Assembly: GCF_000760035.1 (NCBI RefSeq)
Contig: NZ_JNAO01000004.1
Location: forward strand, 1-64,000
DNA: 64,000 nucleotides
DNA from: Prochlorococcus marinus str. MIT 9314
GTDB lineage: Bacteria; Cyanobacteriota; Cyanobacteriia; PCC-6307; Cyanobiaceae
Direction: 5' to 3'
The notes under the pieces were generated by a model. It had not been told where the DNA came from, searched no databases, and saw nothing but the letters and a program-made list of their open reading frames with translations. The first letter of the stretch is position 1. Every line of letters begins with the position of its first letter. This document shows positions 42,736 to 53,082 of the stretch, one piece after another. Made by a program: the position numbers and the translations under genes.

Positions 42736-43665
42736 TCACCCAAATATCCATCCATAACTATGCAACCCTATTCCTAAAAAATTAACTCCTAAATAACATA
42801 CTAAAACAACTAAAAAGCCTGTAGAAGCCAATAATGCTGGTTTGCGTCCTTGCCAACCCTTGCTTATTCTCATATGCAGATAAGCGGCATAAAACAACCA
42901 TGAGATAAATGCCCATGTTTCTTTTGGATCCCAACTCCACCATGTACCCCAGGCCTCATTAGCCCAAACTGCACCTGAAATCAAACCGAGAGTCAAAAGA
43001 ACAAAACCTACTAATATAGAACGATAACTTAATGTATCTAATTCTTCTGAATGCGAAAATTCAATAGGTTCAACTAATTCATTTAAAGAATAGCTGTTTG
43101 AAAGTTTAAATCCTCCTATACCTGTAGAACTACTTCTGATTTGAAGTGGCTTATTTTTATTGATTAATAAAACGGACATCGAAAGTAAAGAACCTATTAT
43201 TAATGCTGCATAACTAAGCATTACGACGCTAACGTGCATTACTAACCAACTAGACCTCAAAGCTGGAACCAAGTTGGATGATAATTTCAAATCCTCAGGC
43301 AAAACAAAACAAGCAAAAGACACAGTCAGTAACTCGATAGGTATAGCAATTGAGGGAATTATTGGAGCTTGGTATTCTCTTTCAACCAATAGTTGACCTA
43401 ATGTGATACCCCAAGTCAGGAAATAAAGAGATTCATACAAATTGCTAATAGGAAAGTGCCCAGAAATTGACCACCTAAAAAGTAATTGTAATGTTATTAG
43501 TAAGTTCACTAAAATCGTAATAAGTCTTACAGCAGAAGAAGACTTTTTTTTAAAAACTGCACCCAAAGATATAGGTAAGTTAATTAATAAAAAATAAAAA
43601 ACTAAAAGACCTAAAACTGAAACTGGTTCATATATTATATTTTTAAAAAAATTATCTAGTATCAT
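42736..43665 (-). CDS. ccsA: cytochrome c biogenesis protein CcsA (309 aa)
   Basis: A multi-span membrane haem handling protein of the system II (Ccs) pathway. The haem-binding WWD motif WGTWWSWDPKETWAFISWLF is near residue 235, with flanking His in AYLHMRISKG and HSYGWIFG. It delivers haem to apocytochromes such as cytochrome f and c550 on the lumen side with its partner CcsB. Convergent with rpe. Confidence 0.94.
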   Translation of the reverse strand: MILDNFFKNIIYEPVSVLGLLVFYFLLINLPISLGAVFKKKSSSAVRLITILVNLLITLQLLFRWSISGHFPISNLYESLYFLTWGITLGQLLVEREYQAPIIPSIAIPIELLTVSFACFVLPEDLKLSSNLVPALRSSWLVMHVSVVMLSYAALIIGSLLSMSVLLINKNKPLQIRSSSTGIGGFKLSNSYSLNELVEPIEFSHSEELDTLSYRSILVGFVLLTLGLISGAVWANEAWGTWWSWDPKETWAFISWLFYAAYLHMRISKGWQGRKPALLASTGFLVVLVCYLGVNFLGIGLHSYGWIFG

Positions 43666-43777
43666 TTCTAGAAATTTCTCAAGTTTTAATATTCAATGAC
43701 AAACAAATAATAATTTAAATAATTCTTATATGAGTAATTCTTTAATAATAAAGTTTTAATTTATTTTAAAAAGCATT

Positions 43778-44506
43778 TCAAAGTTTGAAATTATCTCCTA
43801 GGTAATACTTCTTAACTATTGGATTATCAGCCAATTCACTTGATGAACCGTTAGCTAAGATTGTTCCTGCACTTAATACATATGATTTATTAGTAATTAG
43901 AAGGGTTTCCCTCACATTATGGTCTGTAATAAGAATCCCCACCCCATCGCTACTTAATTTAAGAATTAGTTTCTTTAGATCATTAACAGCTAGAGGATCG
44001 ATCCCAGCAAACGGTTCGTCCAATAACAAATATTTAGGTCCTTTTCTGCCTACAGTAAGAGCCCTAGCTATCTCACACCTCCTCCTCTCTCCTCCTGAAA
44101 GTTGATAACCATAATTATCTACAAAGTTATTCAAATTAAATTCATTAATTAATTGTTCTCTTCTATTTCTTATCGCTGCTCTACTATAAGATGCATTTTG
44201 TAAAGCCAAATCTATATTATCCTTTACAGTGAGATCTCTAAATATACTCGCTTCCTGAGTTAAGTACCCTAACCCAAGTCTTGATCTAATTGGTAGAGGA
44301 AGATTGGTTATATTTTTCCCATTCATTAAAATTTTACCTTTATCCGGTTTTATATTCCCAACTGCAAGATTAAAAGTTGTAGTTTTCCCAGCACCATTAG
44401 GTCCCATCAAACCTACAACTTCCCCTGGATTAACAGTTATCGAAACATCATTTACAATTAATCTTCCTTTAATTGAAAGAGATACATTATGAATCTTTAG
44501 GTTCAT
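43778..44506 (-). CDS. lptB: LptB, LPS transport ATPase (242 aa)
   Basis: ABC ATPase that drives LPS transport through LptFG. Walker A is GPNGAGKTT, signature LSGGERRRCEIARAL, Walker B YLLLDEPFAGIDPLAVND, and the family-typical GLGYLTQEASIFRDLTV. It is in the minus direction; lptA/lptC/lptF/lptG are not adjacent, a difference from proteobacterial operons. A DUF309 gene lies upstream. Confidence 0.93.
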   Translation of the reverse strand: MNLKIHNVSLSIKGRLIVNDVSITVNPGEVVGLMGPNGAGKTTTFNLAVGNIKPDKGKILMNGKNITNLPLPIRSRLGLGYLTQEASIFRDLTVKDNIDLALQNASYSRAAIRNRREQLINEFNLNNFVDNYGYQLSGGERRRCEIARALTVGRKGPKYLLLDEPFAGIDPLAVNDLKKLILKLSSDGVGILITDHNVRETLLITNKSYVLSAGTILANGSSSELADNPIVKKYYLGDNFKL

Positions 44507-44594
44507 TTTCCTTGAGATCGATTAGTTTTCTTATTTTCTTGAAAAAAAAATGAAATAGATAATAATAATTTAATTGAAGATAAAGATATATTCA

Positions 44595-44963
44595 TCAGAG
44601 AGGTTTCAAAAAAGGCTTATCGTTCTCGTTTAATAGTTCTTTATATTGTAATTTCGTCAATAAATCTTCCAAACATTGGCAGAAGGACTCAAGATCAATC
44701 CCTAAATCAATCTTAGTTCTAGTTTTTATTCTGCCTAAACCCTCTCCAAGCAAAATAGTAGCTCCATTTAAATTTCCTTTACTTAAATGAAACTGAGAAA
44801 CAGATACTTGTAAAATTCCCTGGATAACTTGTCTTTCGTCACCATCTACGGAATTCCATATTTCTTCAAAAGCATCATGAGCCTCATACCATTCGTGATT
44901 GTTAAAAAGATTTAAAGCTGCAAAAAGGGAATCTTGAAAACTTTTTGTACTTTCTTCGTTCAT
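44595..44963 (-). CDS. DUF309 family protein (122 aa)
   Basis: A helical protein of the DUF309 family. The core motif NNHEWYEAHDAFEEIWNSVD (residues about 19-38) is followed by RQVIQGILQVSVSQFHLSKG. Histidines and glutamates in the first motif could bind metal. Function unknown. It lies 11 bases after typA on the same strand, so it is probably co-transcribed. Confidence 0.85.
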   Translation of the reverse strand: MNEESTKSFQDSLFAALNLFNNHEWYEAHDAFEEIWNSVDGDERQVIQGILQVSVSQFHLSKGNLNGATILLGEGLGRIKTRTKIDLGIDLESFCQCLEDLLTKLQYKELLNENDKPFLKPL

Positions 44964-44974
44964 TAAACCAATTA

Positions 44975-46771
44975 CTAATTTTTTTTCTTTTTATTTATTT
45001 TTCTCATTCTTATTGAGTCCGGTGTTACCTCTAGCATTTCATCTGGGCCAATATATTCTAGTGCTCTTTCAAGGGTAATATCGACAGGTGACTGCAAAGT
45101 ATCAAGTTCTTCTGCCCCTGCAGACCTCATATTAGTCAACTGTTTGGTTTTACATATATTCAACTCAAGATCTTGAGGTCGATTATTCTCTCCAATTATC
45201 ATTCCTTTATAAACTTTAACTCCGGGTTTAATGAAATAGACTCCCCTATCTTCAGCATTTTTTAAAGCATAAAATGTGGCTACACCTTCCTCAAAAGCTA
45301 TTAGAACGCCATTCCTTCTAGTTTCAAAGTCTCCTGTTTTAGGTTTATATTCATAAAACGAATGACTCATGATGCCCTCACCTCTTGTTATCCTTACAAA
45401 TTCCCCACGAAATCCAATTAATCCTCTTGATGGAACAAGAAATTCTAATTGAGTTCTACCATCTGAACTTGTCTGCATGTTTTTCATCTCTGCCTTTCTA
45501 GATCCAAGCTTTTCGATGCAAGACCCGACAGATACTTCAGGTATATCTAAAACTAAAGTCTCTATAGGCTCACATTCAACATTATCAATTTCCCTGAAAA
45601 TTACTTGAGGTTGTGAGATTTGAAACTCAAAACCCTCTCTTCGCATAGTTTCAATCAATATCCCTAGATGTAATTCTCCTCTTCCTGAAACTGAGAACCT
45701 GTCAGGAGAATCAGTTTCTTCTACTCTCAGGGCAACATTTGTTAAAAGTTCCCTCTCTAATCTATTTTTTAATTGTCTACTCGTAACAAATTTCCCTTCC
45801 TTTCCCGCAAATGGTGAATCATTGACAACAAAAGTCATATTTAAGGTAGGTTCATCAACTTTGATTAATGGAAGAGGATGAGGAGAATCGGGACATGCTA
45901 TGGTCTCACCAATATTGACGTCATCGAAACCGGAAACAGCAACAATATCACCTGCAAATGCTTCATTTATATCAATTCTTTGTAATCCTTCAAATCCTAA
46001 AAGCTTACTAACTTTACCTTTAATAGTTTTGCCGTTTTCTTTAATTAAACTAGCCTGTTGGCCATTTTTTATAGTTCCATTGTGGATCTTTCCAATTACT
46101 ATTCTGCCCAAGAAATCAGAATAGTCCAAAGTAGTTATTTGTAGCTGCAGAGGCTTATTAGAGTCACCTACTGGAGGAGGAACGTGTCTGATAATAGCTT
46201 CAAAAAGAGGCATCATATTGTCACTATTAGATTCCATCTCTTCTTTTGCAAAACCAGATAAGCCACTCCCAAAAAGATAAGGGAAATCACATTGATCATC
46301 ATCAGCGCCTAATTCCAAAAATAAATCAAGGACCTTATCAATAGCTATTTCTGGCACTACTCGTGGTCTATCAATTTTATTTACAAAGACTATAGGCCTA
46401 AGTCCTTTTTCTAATGCTTTTTTTAAAACAAATCTTGTTTGAGGCATAGGTCCCTCATTTGCATCAACAATAAGCAGACAACCATCAACCATTCCCAAAA
46501 CCCTTTCAACTTCTCCTCCAAAATCAGCATGACCAGGCGTATCTATAATATTAATTCTTGTATCTTTATAGTTAACTGCAGTATTTTTTGAGAGAATTGT
46601 TATCCCCCTTTCTCTTTCAAGATCATTTGAATCCATCACACATGTAGGAATAACTTCATTGTCTCTAAATATTCCTGATTGAGATAACAACGCGTCAACA
46701 AGAGTTGTCTTCCCATGATCTACGTGAGCAATAATTGCAACATTTCTGATTTCTTTTAGCGAAGATGACAT
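44975..46771 (-). CDS. typA: ribosome-associated GTPase TypA/BipA (598 aa)
   Basis: A translational GTPase. G1 is HVDHGKTTLVDALL, G2 region RERGITILSKNTAVNYKDTR, G3 DTPGHADFGGEVER, G4 NKIDRP. The C terminus carries the EF-G domain V and TypA-specific tail (IRMRKINKKKKN). It is involved in ribosome assembly or low-temperature and stress adaptation in cyanobacteria and chloroplasts. Full length. Confidence 0.95.
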   Translation of the reverse strand: MSSSLKEIRNVAIIAHVDHGKTTLVDALLSQSGIFRDNEVIPTCVMDSNDLERERGITILSKNTAVNYKDTRINIIDTPGHADFGGEVERVLGMVDGCLLIVDANEGPMPQTRFVLKKALEKGLRPIVFVNKIDRPRVVPEIAIDKVLDLFLELGADDDQCDFPYLFGSGLSGFAKEEMESNSDNMMPLFEAIIRHVPPPVGDSNKPLQLQITTLDYSDFLGRIVIGKIHNGTIKNGQQASLIKENGKTIKGKVSKLLGFEGLQRIDINEAFAGDIVAVSGFDDVNIGETIACPDSPHPLPLIKVDEPTLNMTFVVNDSPFAGKEGKFVTSRQLKNRLERELLTNVALRVEETDSPDRFSVSGRGELHLGILIETMRREGFEFQISQPQVIFREIDNVECEPIETLVLDIPEVSVGSCIEKLGSRKAEMKNMQTSSDGRTQLEFLVPSRGLIGFRGEFVRITRGEGIMSHSFYEYKPKTGDFETRRNGVLIAFEEGVATFYALKNAEDRGVYFIKPGVKVYKGMIIGENNRPQDLELNICKTKQLTNMRSAGAEELDTLQSPVDITLERALEYIGPDEMLEVTPDSIRMRKINKKKKN

Positions 46772-46885
46772 TTATAGAATTTATATAAATAGTGAATTGT
46801 CTTTATTAAGGCTAACTCAAAGTATGCCTTTTTTTAAGAATTTTCTTTTTAAGACTTTGAAAAACATAATCTATAATTAAATTAA

Positions 46886-47608
46886 TCAATTAGATTTATA
46901 ATTTCTGTTTGAGCTTTCAAAAACTTTCAATGCTTCAATTGATCCCTCATACCTCCAATGCCATGGTTCGTAATCTATATATTTATTATATTTGTTGAAC
47001 GATAACTTAAAGTGAAACTTAGCTGCATTTTTTATTAGCCATCTAAAGGCGTCAGTATTTTCGAAGTCGGTTTCAAAATCTGTCTCTCTTTGAGTAGCAT
47101 CACCAATATCTATTGCGAAACCTGTACTATGTTCAGAATACCCTGGAGGGGCTGAGACTCTAGCTCTTTCTGCAGCTTCTTGATTTCTAATAGATTTTAA
47201 AGAGTAAAAGATATCTTTTTGCAAATTAATTGATCTATAACCACTCAAGAAGACCAAATATATCCCATCCTTTTTGGCATCTTCTCTCATCTTTAGTAAA
47301 GAATCGCGCATATCCATATGAACTTCAATGTTAGGCTCTATTAAAACTAGTTTCTCTTTAGGAGTTTCGTTATAGGGAAGATGGCCTAAAATTCTGGCAT
47401 CATGATTTTTTGCAACCTGAAAACTGAGATTATTAGGAGGTATTAATCCTACATATTTAATAAATCGCAATGCCGATACAGAAAAGATAAGAAAAAGAAA
47501 TGGAGTAAATATTAATAATTTTTTTAATAATGTTGAATTTGGGTTATTTAGGTAAGTTCTTTTGGCAAGTGGTATATCAAATTGATCGATATCTTTGTTT
47601 TGTTGCAA
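46886..47608 (-). CDS. membrane-anchored D-alanyl-D-alanine carboxypeptidase, VanY type (240 aa)
   Basis: An N-terminal transmembrane helix (LLIFTPFLFLIFSVSALRFI) anchors a periplasmic M15 peptidase domain. The zinc-site motifs are PPGYSEHSTGFAIDIGD (HxxGxAxD: H and D ligands) and YEPWHWRYEGS (H ligand). It trims terminal D-Ala from peptidoglycan stem peptides. A second M15 enzyme (VanX type) lies at 53083-53766. Confidence 0.88.
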   Translation of the reverse strand: MQQNKDIDQFDIPLAKRTYLNNPNSTLLKKLLIFTPFLFLIFSVSALRFIKYVGLIPPNNLSFQVAKNHDARILGHLPYNETPKEKLVLIEPNIEVHMDMRDSLLKMREDAKKDGIYLVFLSGYRSINLQKDIFYSLKSIRNQEAAERARVSAPPGYSEHSTGFAIDIGDATQRETDFETDFENTDAFRWLIKNAAKFHFKLSFNKYNKYIDYEPWHWRYEGSIEALKVFESSNRNYKSN

Positions 47609-47720
47609 TATCTAGAAGTGAATTTGGAAAAGATATTTCGATATTAACTATTATTTTAAGAAATGCACTTTTATAAGCAAAAAAGATGTAGTTTTTATAT
47701 ACAGTATTATTTTTTTTCAT

Positions 47721-49061
47721 ATGTTGAGGGTAGCTGTTATTGGTGGTGGTCCAAGTGGTTCATGTGCTGCAGAAATACTTGCTAAATCTGGGATAAAAAC
47801 GTGGCTCTTCGAGAGAAAATTGGATAATGCGAAACCATGTGGAGGAGCTATTCCTCTTTGCATGGTAGAAGAATTTGATTTGCCCGAATCAATTATTGAT
47901 AGAAAAGTAAGGCATATGAGAATGATATCTCCATCAAATAGAGAAGTTGATATAAGTCTAGATAGAGTTTATGGGAAAAGCGATAATGAGTTTATTGGGA
48001 TGTGTAGAAGGGAAGTTATGGATGCTTTTATGCGTAATAGAGCATCAGATCTTGGGGCCACACTAATAAATGGATTAGTTACTTCTATTGATACTGGCAA
48101 TAATAATCAAGGACCATATAAACTCACCTATTCAGATTTTGCGAATGGAGACAAAAAAGGGGAAATTAATGAGCTTACTGTTGATCTTTTAATAGGAGCT
48201 GATGGAGCAAATAGTAGAGTAGCAAAAGCAATGGATGCAGGAGATTACAAAGTTGCTATCGCATTTCAGGAGAGAATTAAACTACCTAAAGAAGAAATGA
48301 GTTACTACGAAGATCTTGCTGAAATGTACGTCGGCACTGATGTTTCTCCAGATTTTTATGGGTGGGTATTTCCTAAATACGATCATGTTGCAGTTGGAAC
48401 TGGAACTATGCAAAAGAATCAGTCATTAATTAAAGGACTTCAAGAGGGAGTAAGGAATAGGGCAAAGAAAAGACTTGTTAATGGTGAAGTAATTAAGGTA
48501 GAAGCTCATCCTATCCCTGAGCATCCAAGGCCAAGAAGAGTAGTTGGGAGAATGGCATTAGTTGGTGATGCGGCTGGTTATGTTACAAAAAGTTCTGGAG
48601 AGGGTATTTATTTTGCTGCAAAAAGCGGAAGAATGTGTGCTGAAGAAATTGTTGAAGCATCAAAAAACGGTCAAGTAATTCCATCAGAAAAAGATTTAAA
48701 AAACTATCTTAAAAAATGGGATAAAAAATATGGCACAACTTATAAGGTACTAGAAATACTTCAAAATATTTTCTACAGAAATGATTCTGCGAGAGAAGCC
48801 TTTGTTGAGATGTGTGATGACATGGATGTACAAAGACTTACTTTTGATAGTTACTTATACAAACGAGTGGTCTCCATGAAACCATTACAGCAACTTAAAA
48901 TTACAATGCTTACACTTGGTTCGATTTTAAGGGGGAAAGCCCTAGCCCCTCTAAAGTATAAACCCGTTGATAGTGCTGTAAGGGAAAATAAAGAAGTAGA
49001 AAAAATGCTAGAAAATTATTCAATAAAGGGAGGCATTAAAGTTAAGAGTTCAAAAGTGTAA
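47721..49061 (+). CDS. chlP: geranylgeranyl reductase (446 aa)
   Basis: Reduces the geranylgeranyl chain for chlorophyll and tocopherol side chains. The FAD motif is VAVIGGGPSGSCAAEIL, the second FAD site is GRMALVGDAAGYVTKSSGEG, and RKLDNAKPCGGAIPLCMVEE marks the ChlP/BchP group. The ATG at 47721 gives a normal N terminus. The 3' end overlaps the convergent glyS by 20 bases. Confidence 0.95.
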   Translation: MLRVAVIGGGPSGSCAAEILAKSGIKTWLFERKLDNAKPCGGAIPLCMVEEFDLPESIIDRKVRHMRMISPSNREVDISLDRVYGKSDNEFIGMCRREVMDAFMRNRASDLGATLINGLVTSIDTGNNNQGPYKLTYSDFANGDKKGEINELTVDLLIGADGANSRVAKAMDAGDYKVAIAFQERIKLPKEEMSYYEDLAEMYVGTDVSPDFYGWVFPKYDHVAVGTGTMQKNQSLIKGLQEGVRNRAKKRLVNGEVIKVEAHPIPEHPRPRRVVGRMALVGDAAGYVTKSSGEGIYFAAKSGRMCAEEIVEASKNGQVIPSEKDLKNYLKKWDKKYGTTYKVLEILQNIFYRNDSAREAFVEMCDDMDVQRLTFDSYLYKRVVSMKPLQQLKITMLTLGSILRGKALAPLKYKPVDSAVRENKEVEKMLENYSIKGGIKVKSSKV

Positions 49062-51204
49062 AGTCGGCTATTTTTAGAGAATAATTTCTTATTAAGCTCA
49101 ACAAATTAAGTCTATTATTTCTTATTTTTAAATCCTCTGACATTATTAGGACTCCCTTTTCATTATCAAATAAATCCTCGATAGTGTTTATATTAATCTC
49201 AAACAAATTAAGAAGTTCCAAATAATTGCAATAACCTTCCGAAAAAAGTTTTTCTAATTCTCCAATAAATTCAAAAACTTTCAATTCACAATCTTTTTCA
49301 AAGAGTTTTGTGTCTACATAATCTTTTGTTGAGAAAACGTCTGTTGAAAGATTACTATTATTAGCTAATTTGCTTACCCTAGTAATTACCTTCTGAATTT
49401 CAACAAAATTTTCCTTTTCTTTAAAATTCATAATAGATTTTATCCTATTTTTAAGATCAACAATATTCAATACTTTTTTTTGAGATAATTCATCGGGAGA
49501 GCAAACGGCCTTTATTAATTCTTTACTTAGTGATATCTCTTCTAGATGACTAACAATTCTTTGGACTAAAAATTGATTTAAATCATTAAATACTGTTTCT
49601 CTAGAGAAGTTTAAATTAGGAAATGCGATTTTCCAAAAATCAATAAGTTCGTTGAATAATTTATCTAAAGGTAAATTAAGTTCATAATCCCAAATTATTT
49701 TAATCACTCCATTCAAATTTCTTCTTAAAGCATAAGGATCAGATGATCCAGTGGGTCGCTTACCAGAAATAAATATACTTATTAAAGTTTCGACCTTATC
49801 CGCTATGGAAACTATTGCACCATATTTTGAAGAGGGCAAAGCATCTTTGTAAAAAGAGGGTAAATAATGTTCAGCGACAGCCAAGCAAACATCCTCACTA
49901 AATCCTTCATATTTAAGATATTTACCACCCATTATTCCTTGGAGCTCAGGGAATTCGAAAACAATTTCGCTACATAAGTCATTTTTGCAGTATTTAGCAG
50001 CTTCTATTATTTTTTTTTCTTCTAAAGACTTATCATTTAAAAATTTAAGAATCTTTTTAGTAACTTCCTCTATTCTTTCTACCCTCTGAAAAATATTCCC
50101 AAGTCCTTTCAAATAGGAAACAGATTTAAGCTTTTGATTTCTTTCGATTGAAGCAACTTTTTTGTCACTTTCTACGAAAAACTTTGCGTCTGAAAACCTT
50201 GCCCTCAATACTTTCTCATTCCCTTTGGCAATATTATTATTTGATTCTTCAAGACCATTTGAAATAACGCAGAAAGTTGTACTGATATTTTTTTCAGAGC
50301 TCAGATCTAGTTTAGAAAAACTTTTGTTTTTCAATAAAAGGGGAACGTATCTCTGATGACTTTTCATGACTGTTGAAAGAACTTCAACCGGAAGATCAAG
50401 AAATTCATCACTAAATTTGCCAATAATTAAGTCTGGCCATTCAACTAAATCAGTTAATTCATTTAGTAATCCTTCTGAAAGGTCAGGTTTCAGATTTAAA
50501 GATTTAGACGCCTGATTTATTAAACTTTCAATTTTTTCTTTTCTTTCTTTTCGAATACCTATTACTCTATTTTCTTTCAATAATTCAAAGAAATCATCAG
50601 GATTCTGAACTTCTAAAACTTTATTTATTAGCCTATGACTTTTTGATTTATTACCTATTTTGATCTTTGGATCACATTCATCAAATTCAAAATCAAGAAT
50701 TTCATCATTATAAATAGAGGCAATCCACCTAATAGGTCTTGAAAATTTTATGTTCCCAGCCCCCCATTTCATAAATCGAGGACCTTGAAGACTCTTTACT
50801 AATTTTGGGATAATCGAAGACAAAGAAATTTTTGTTGAAAGTCCTTTCTCAATTTTCTTTCCAAATACAAAATCACCCTTTTCTGTATTTTTTATTTCTA
50901 GCTCACCTACATCTATATCTAAGCTATTAGCAAATCCCAAAGCAGCATTAGTAGGACATCCATTTAAATAAGCTGAATTTGCTTTAGGTCCTTTTCTTTC
51001 TATTATCTTATCTTCTGCATAATCAACTAAACCTTCGAGAAGTAGAACTATCCTCCTTGGTGTGGAGGTAACAACTATATGTTCGAATTTGATTAACTTT
51101 TTATCCAATTCAAATTCTATTAGAGATTTAAATTGCTTTAGAACAGAATAAGAAAATTTTGCGGGCAACTCTTCTGTTCCTATCTCAAGTAAATATTTAG
51201 ACAA
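49042..51204 (-). CDS. glyS: glycyl-tRNA synthetase beta chain (720 aa)
   Basis: Beta subunit of the heterotetrameric glycyl-tRNA synthetase. The family start is KYLLEIGTEELPAKFSYSVL, with RPIRWIASIYNDEILDFEF, and the catalytic HD-like region GGKYLKYEGFSEDVCLAVAE plus SSDPYALRRNLNGVIKIIWD. The C-terminal anticodon-binding domain completes the gene. The alpha chain (glyQ) is not in the window. It overlaps chlP at its 3' end. Confidence 0.95.
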   Translation of the reverse strand: MSKYLLEIGTEELPAKFSYSVLKQFKSLIEFELDKKLIKFEHIVVTSTPRRIVLLLEGLVDYAEDKIIERKGPKANSAYLNGCPTNAALGFANSLDIDVGELEIKNTEKGDFVFGKKIEKGLSTKISLSSIIPKLVKSLQGPRFMKWGAGNIKFSRPIRWIASIYNDEILDFEFDECDPKIKIGNKSKSHRLINKVLEVQNPDDFFELLKENRVIGIRKERKEKIESLINQASKSLNLKPDLSEGLLNELTDLVEWPDLIIGKFSDEFLDLPVEVLSTVMKSHQRYVPLLLKNKSFSKLDLSSEKNISTTFCVISNGLEESNNNIAKGNEKVLRARFSDAKFFVESDKKVASIERNQKLKSVSYLKGLGNIFQRVERIEEVTKKILKFLNDKSLEEKKIIEAAKYCKNDLCSEIVFEFPELQGIMGGKYLKYEGFSEDVCLAVAEHYLPSFYKDALPSSKYGAIVSIADKVETLISIFISGKRPTGSSDPYALRRNLNGVIKIIWDYELNLPLDKLFNELIDFWKIAFPNLNFSRETVFNDLNQFLVQRIVSHLEEISLSKELIKAVCSPDELSQKKVLNIVDLKNRIKSIMNFKEKENFVEIQKVITRVSKLANNSNLSTDVFSTKDYVDTKLFEKDCELKVFEFIGELEKLFSEGYCNYLELLNLFEININTIEDLFDNEKGVLIMSEDLKIRNNRLNLLSLIRNYSLKIADFTLLNS

Positions 51205-51291
51205 GAAAAAAATATGACTTAACTTACTATAATTTACTACCAGTTAAATAAGCTTTTCGCTAATGTATAAAAAGAGATATTTTTTGTTCCT

Positions 51292-53079
51292 TTGATCAAG
51301 GTTGAGAAAGTAAAAAAGAAAAAAGATCCTACCAAGGAAGAAACTGTTTGTTTGGCAAATGGGCTAGAAGTTTCTAAATTTGAAAATTTTAAAAAAAGTA
51401 GTCAATTTCTTAAAGAACCACTTGCTACGGAATTAGTCAATGATAGCGATCATTTTACCAATGATGCAGTTCAGTTATTAAAATTTCATGGTAGTTATCA
51501 ACAAGATAACAGGGAAAATAGAAGGCCGGGCAAAAGTAAAGATTGGCAAATGATGCTTAGGTTAAGAAATCCGGGCGGTGAAGTCCCTGGGAAATTATTT
51601 TTAGCATTAGATGAATTATCTGACAAACTAGGTAATGGAACACTTAGGGCCACTACAAGACAAGCCTTTCAAATGCATGGAATTAGAAAGGAGAACCTAA
51701 AGGAAGTTATTAAAACAATAGTAAATTCAATGGGCTCCACATTAGCTGCATGTGGAGACATAAATAGAAACGTTATGGCCCCTGCGGCTCCATTTGCTTC
51801 GCCAGACTATAAAATTGCTAGAGCATTGGCAAAAAAAGTTGCAGATCTTCTCACCCCAACGGCTGGCCAAGGCACTTTTTTAGAGCTTTGGGCTGATGGA
51901 GATTTAGAGTACACCATAAAGCCCGACAAAGATATTGAAGCAATTAGGAAGCTCCAATTCAAAGATAATGTTTTTAGCGGGATAAAAGATGAGCCTCTTT
52001 ATGGGTCAACATATTTACCGAGAAAATTCAAATGTGCTGTGACAGTTCCTGGGGATAATTCTGTTGATCTTCTTACCAATGACATAGGAATAGTTGCCTT
52101 TGCTTCTAAAGATGGAAACTTAGAAGGGTGCAACTTCTATGTTGGAGGTGGCATGGGTCGCACACATAATAATGAAGAGACCTTTGCTAGAATTGCAGAT
52201 CCCCTTGGATATGTTGAAAAAACTGATGTTTATGAATTAATACAAAGTATTGTGGCTATTCAAAGAGATTATGGTGATAGAAAATCAAGAAAAAATTCGA
52301 GAATGAAATATCTTCTTCATAGAAAAGGTATTAAATGGTTCAAAAAGATACTTTTTGATAAGTATTTCAAAAAAGAAATTAAAAAAATCAGAAAAGAACC
52401 GGATAAGATTCTTATTGATTATCTAGGTTGGCATAAACAAAATAAAAACTCCTATTTCGTAGGTTTACCATTATTATCAGGGAGATTATCTGGAGAGAAG
52501 AAGAATACCATAACAAGTATCGTTAGAAAATATAATTTAGATTTAAGACTTACACCTAATCAAGATATTTTACTTTGCAATATCGCCAATAAAAACAAAG
52601 GTGAAATTCAAAAATCTCTAACAAAAATTGGATACGAAAATTTAGAAGACATTAATAAAATTCAAAGACATGCTTTGGCTTGTCCTGCCTTACCACTTTG
52701 TGGACTTGCGATGACTGAAGCTGAAAGAATATTACCTGATGTATTAAAAAGGATTGAAAATTTACTTTTAGATCTAAAAATACAAAAAACAATATTATTT
52801 AGAATGACAGGATGTCCGAATGGATGTACCAGGCCTTATATGGCCGAATTAGCACTTGTTGGAAGTGGGCAAAACAAATACCAACTATGGTTGGGGGGAA
52901 GTAAAAATCTACAAAGGCTGGCTAAACCATTCTTACAAAGAATGGAACTTAACGATTTAGAAAAAACTCTTCAACCATTATTTGATGATTGGAAGGGCAA
53001 TTTGGATTTGGATTTCGGAGATTTTATAAATACTCTAGATGACATTTATATATTGAATCTACTAAATAAAAATCAATAG
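51292..53079 (+). CDS. sir: ferredoxin-sulfite reductase (595 aa)
   Basis: Six-electron reduction of sulfite to sulfide using ferredoxin. The two cysteine motifs holding the [4Fe-4S] cluster and sirohaem are CPALPLCGLAMTEAERILP and TGCPNGCTRPYMAELALVG. Substrate-binding arginines are in LRATTRQAFQMHGI and CGDINRNVMAPAA. It has no visible transit-type extension. The start is a TTG at 51292 (IKVEKVKKKKDP), unusual but in agreement with several other TTG starts here. Divergent from glyS, convergent with the VanX gene. Confidence 0.93.
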   Translation: MIKVEKVKKKKDPTKEETVCLANGLEVSKFENFKKSSQFLKEPLATELVNDSDHFTNDAVQLLKFHGSYQQDNRENRRPGKSKDWQMMLRLRNPGGEVPGKLFLALDELSDKLGNGTLRATTRQAFQMHGIRKENLKEVIKTIVNSMGSTLAACGDINRNVMAPAAPFASPDYKIARALAKKVADLLTPTAGQGTFLELWADGDLEYTIKPDKDIEAIRKLQFKDNVFSGIKDEPLYGSTYLPRKFKCAVTVPGDNSVDLLTNDIGIVAFASKDGNLEGCNFYVGGGMGRTHNNEETFARIADPLGYVEKTDVYELIQSIVAIQRDYGDRKSRKNSRMKYLLHRKGIKWFKKILFDKYFKKEIKKIRKEPDKILIDYLGWHKQNKNSYFVGLPLLSGRLSGEKKNTITSIVRKYNLDLRLTPNQDILLCNIANKNKGEIQKSLTKIGYENLEDINKIQRHALACPALPLCGLAMTEAERILPDVLKRIENLLLDLKIQKTILFRMTGCPNGCTRPYMAELALVGSGQNKYQLWLGGSKNLQRLAKPFLQRMELNDLEKTLQPLFDDWKGNLDLDFGDFINTLDDIYILNLLNKNQ

Positions 53080-53082
53080 AAT

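Noticed and set aside
46808-46837. Hairpin AAGGC...GCCTT followed by a T run, terminator-like on the plus strand
   Set aside because: The adjacent genes, typA and the VanY gene, are both on the minus strand, so there is no plus-strand transcript to stop.
46886-47608. VanY and VanX genes as a vancomycin-resistance system
   Set aside because: No vanH, vanA-type ligase or VanRS regulators are near, and the cellular context is routine wall recycling.
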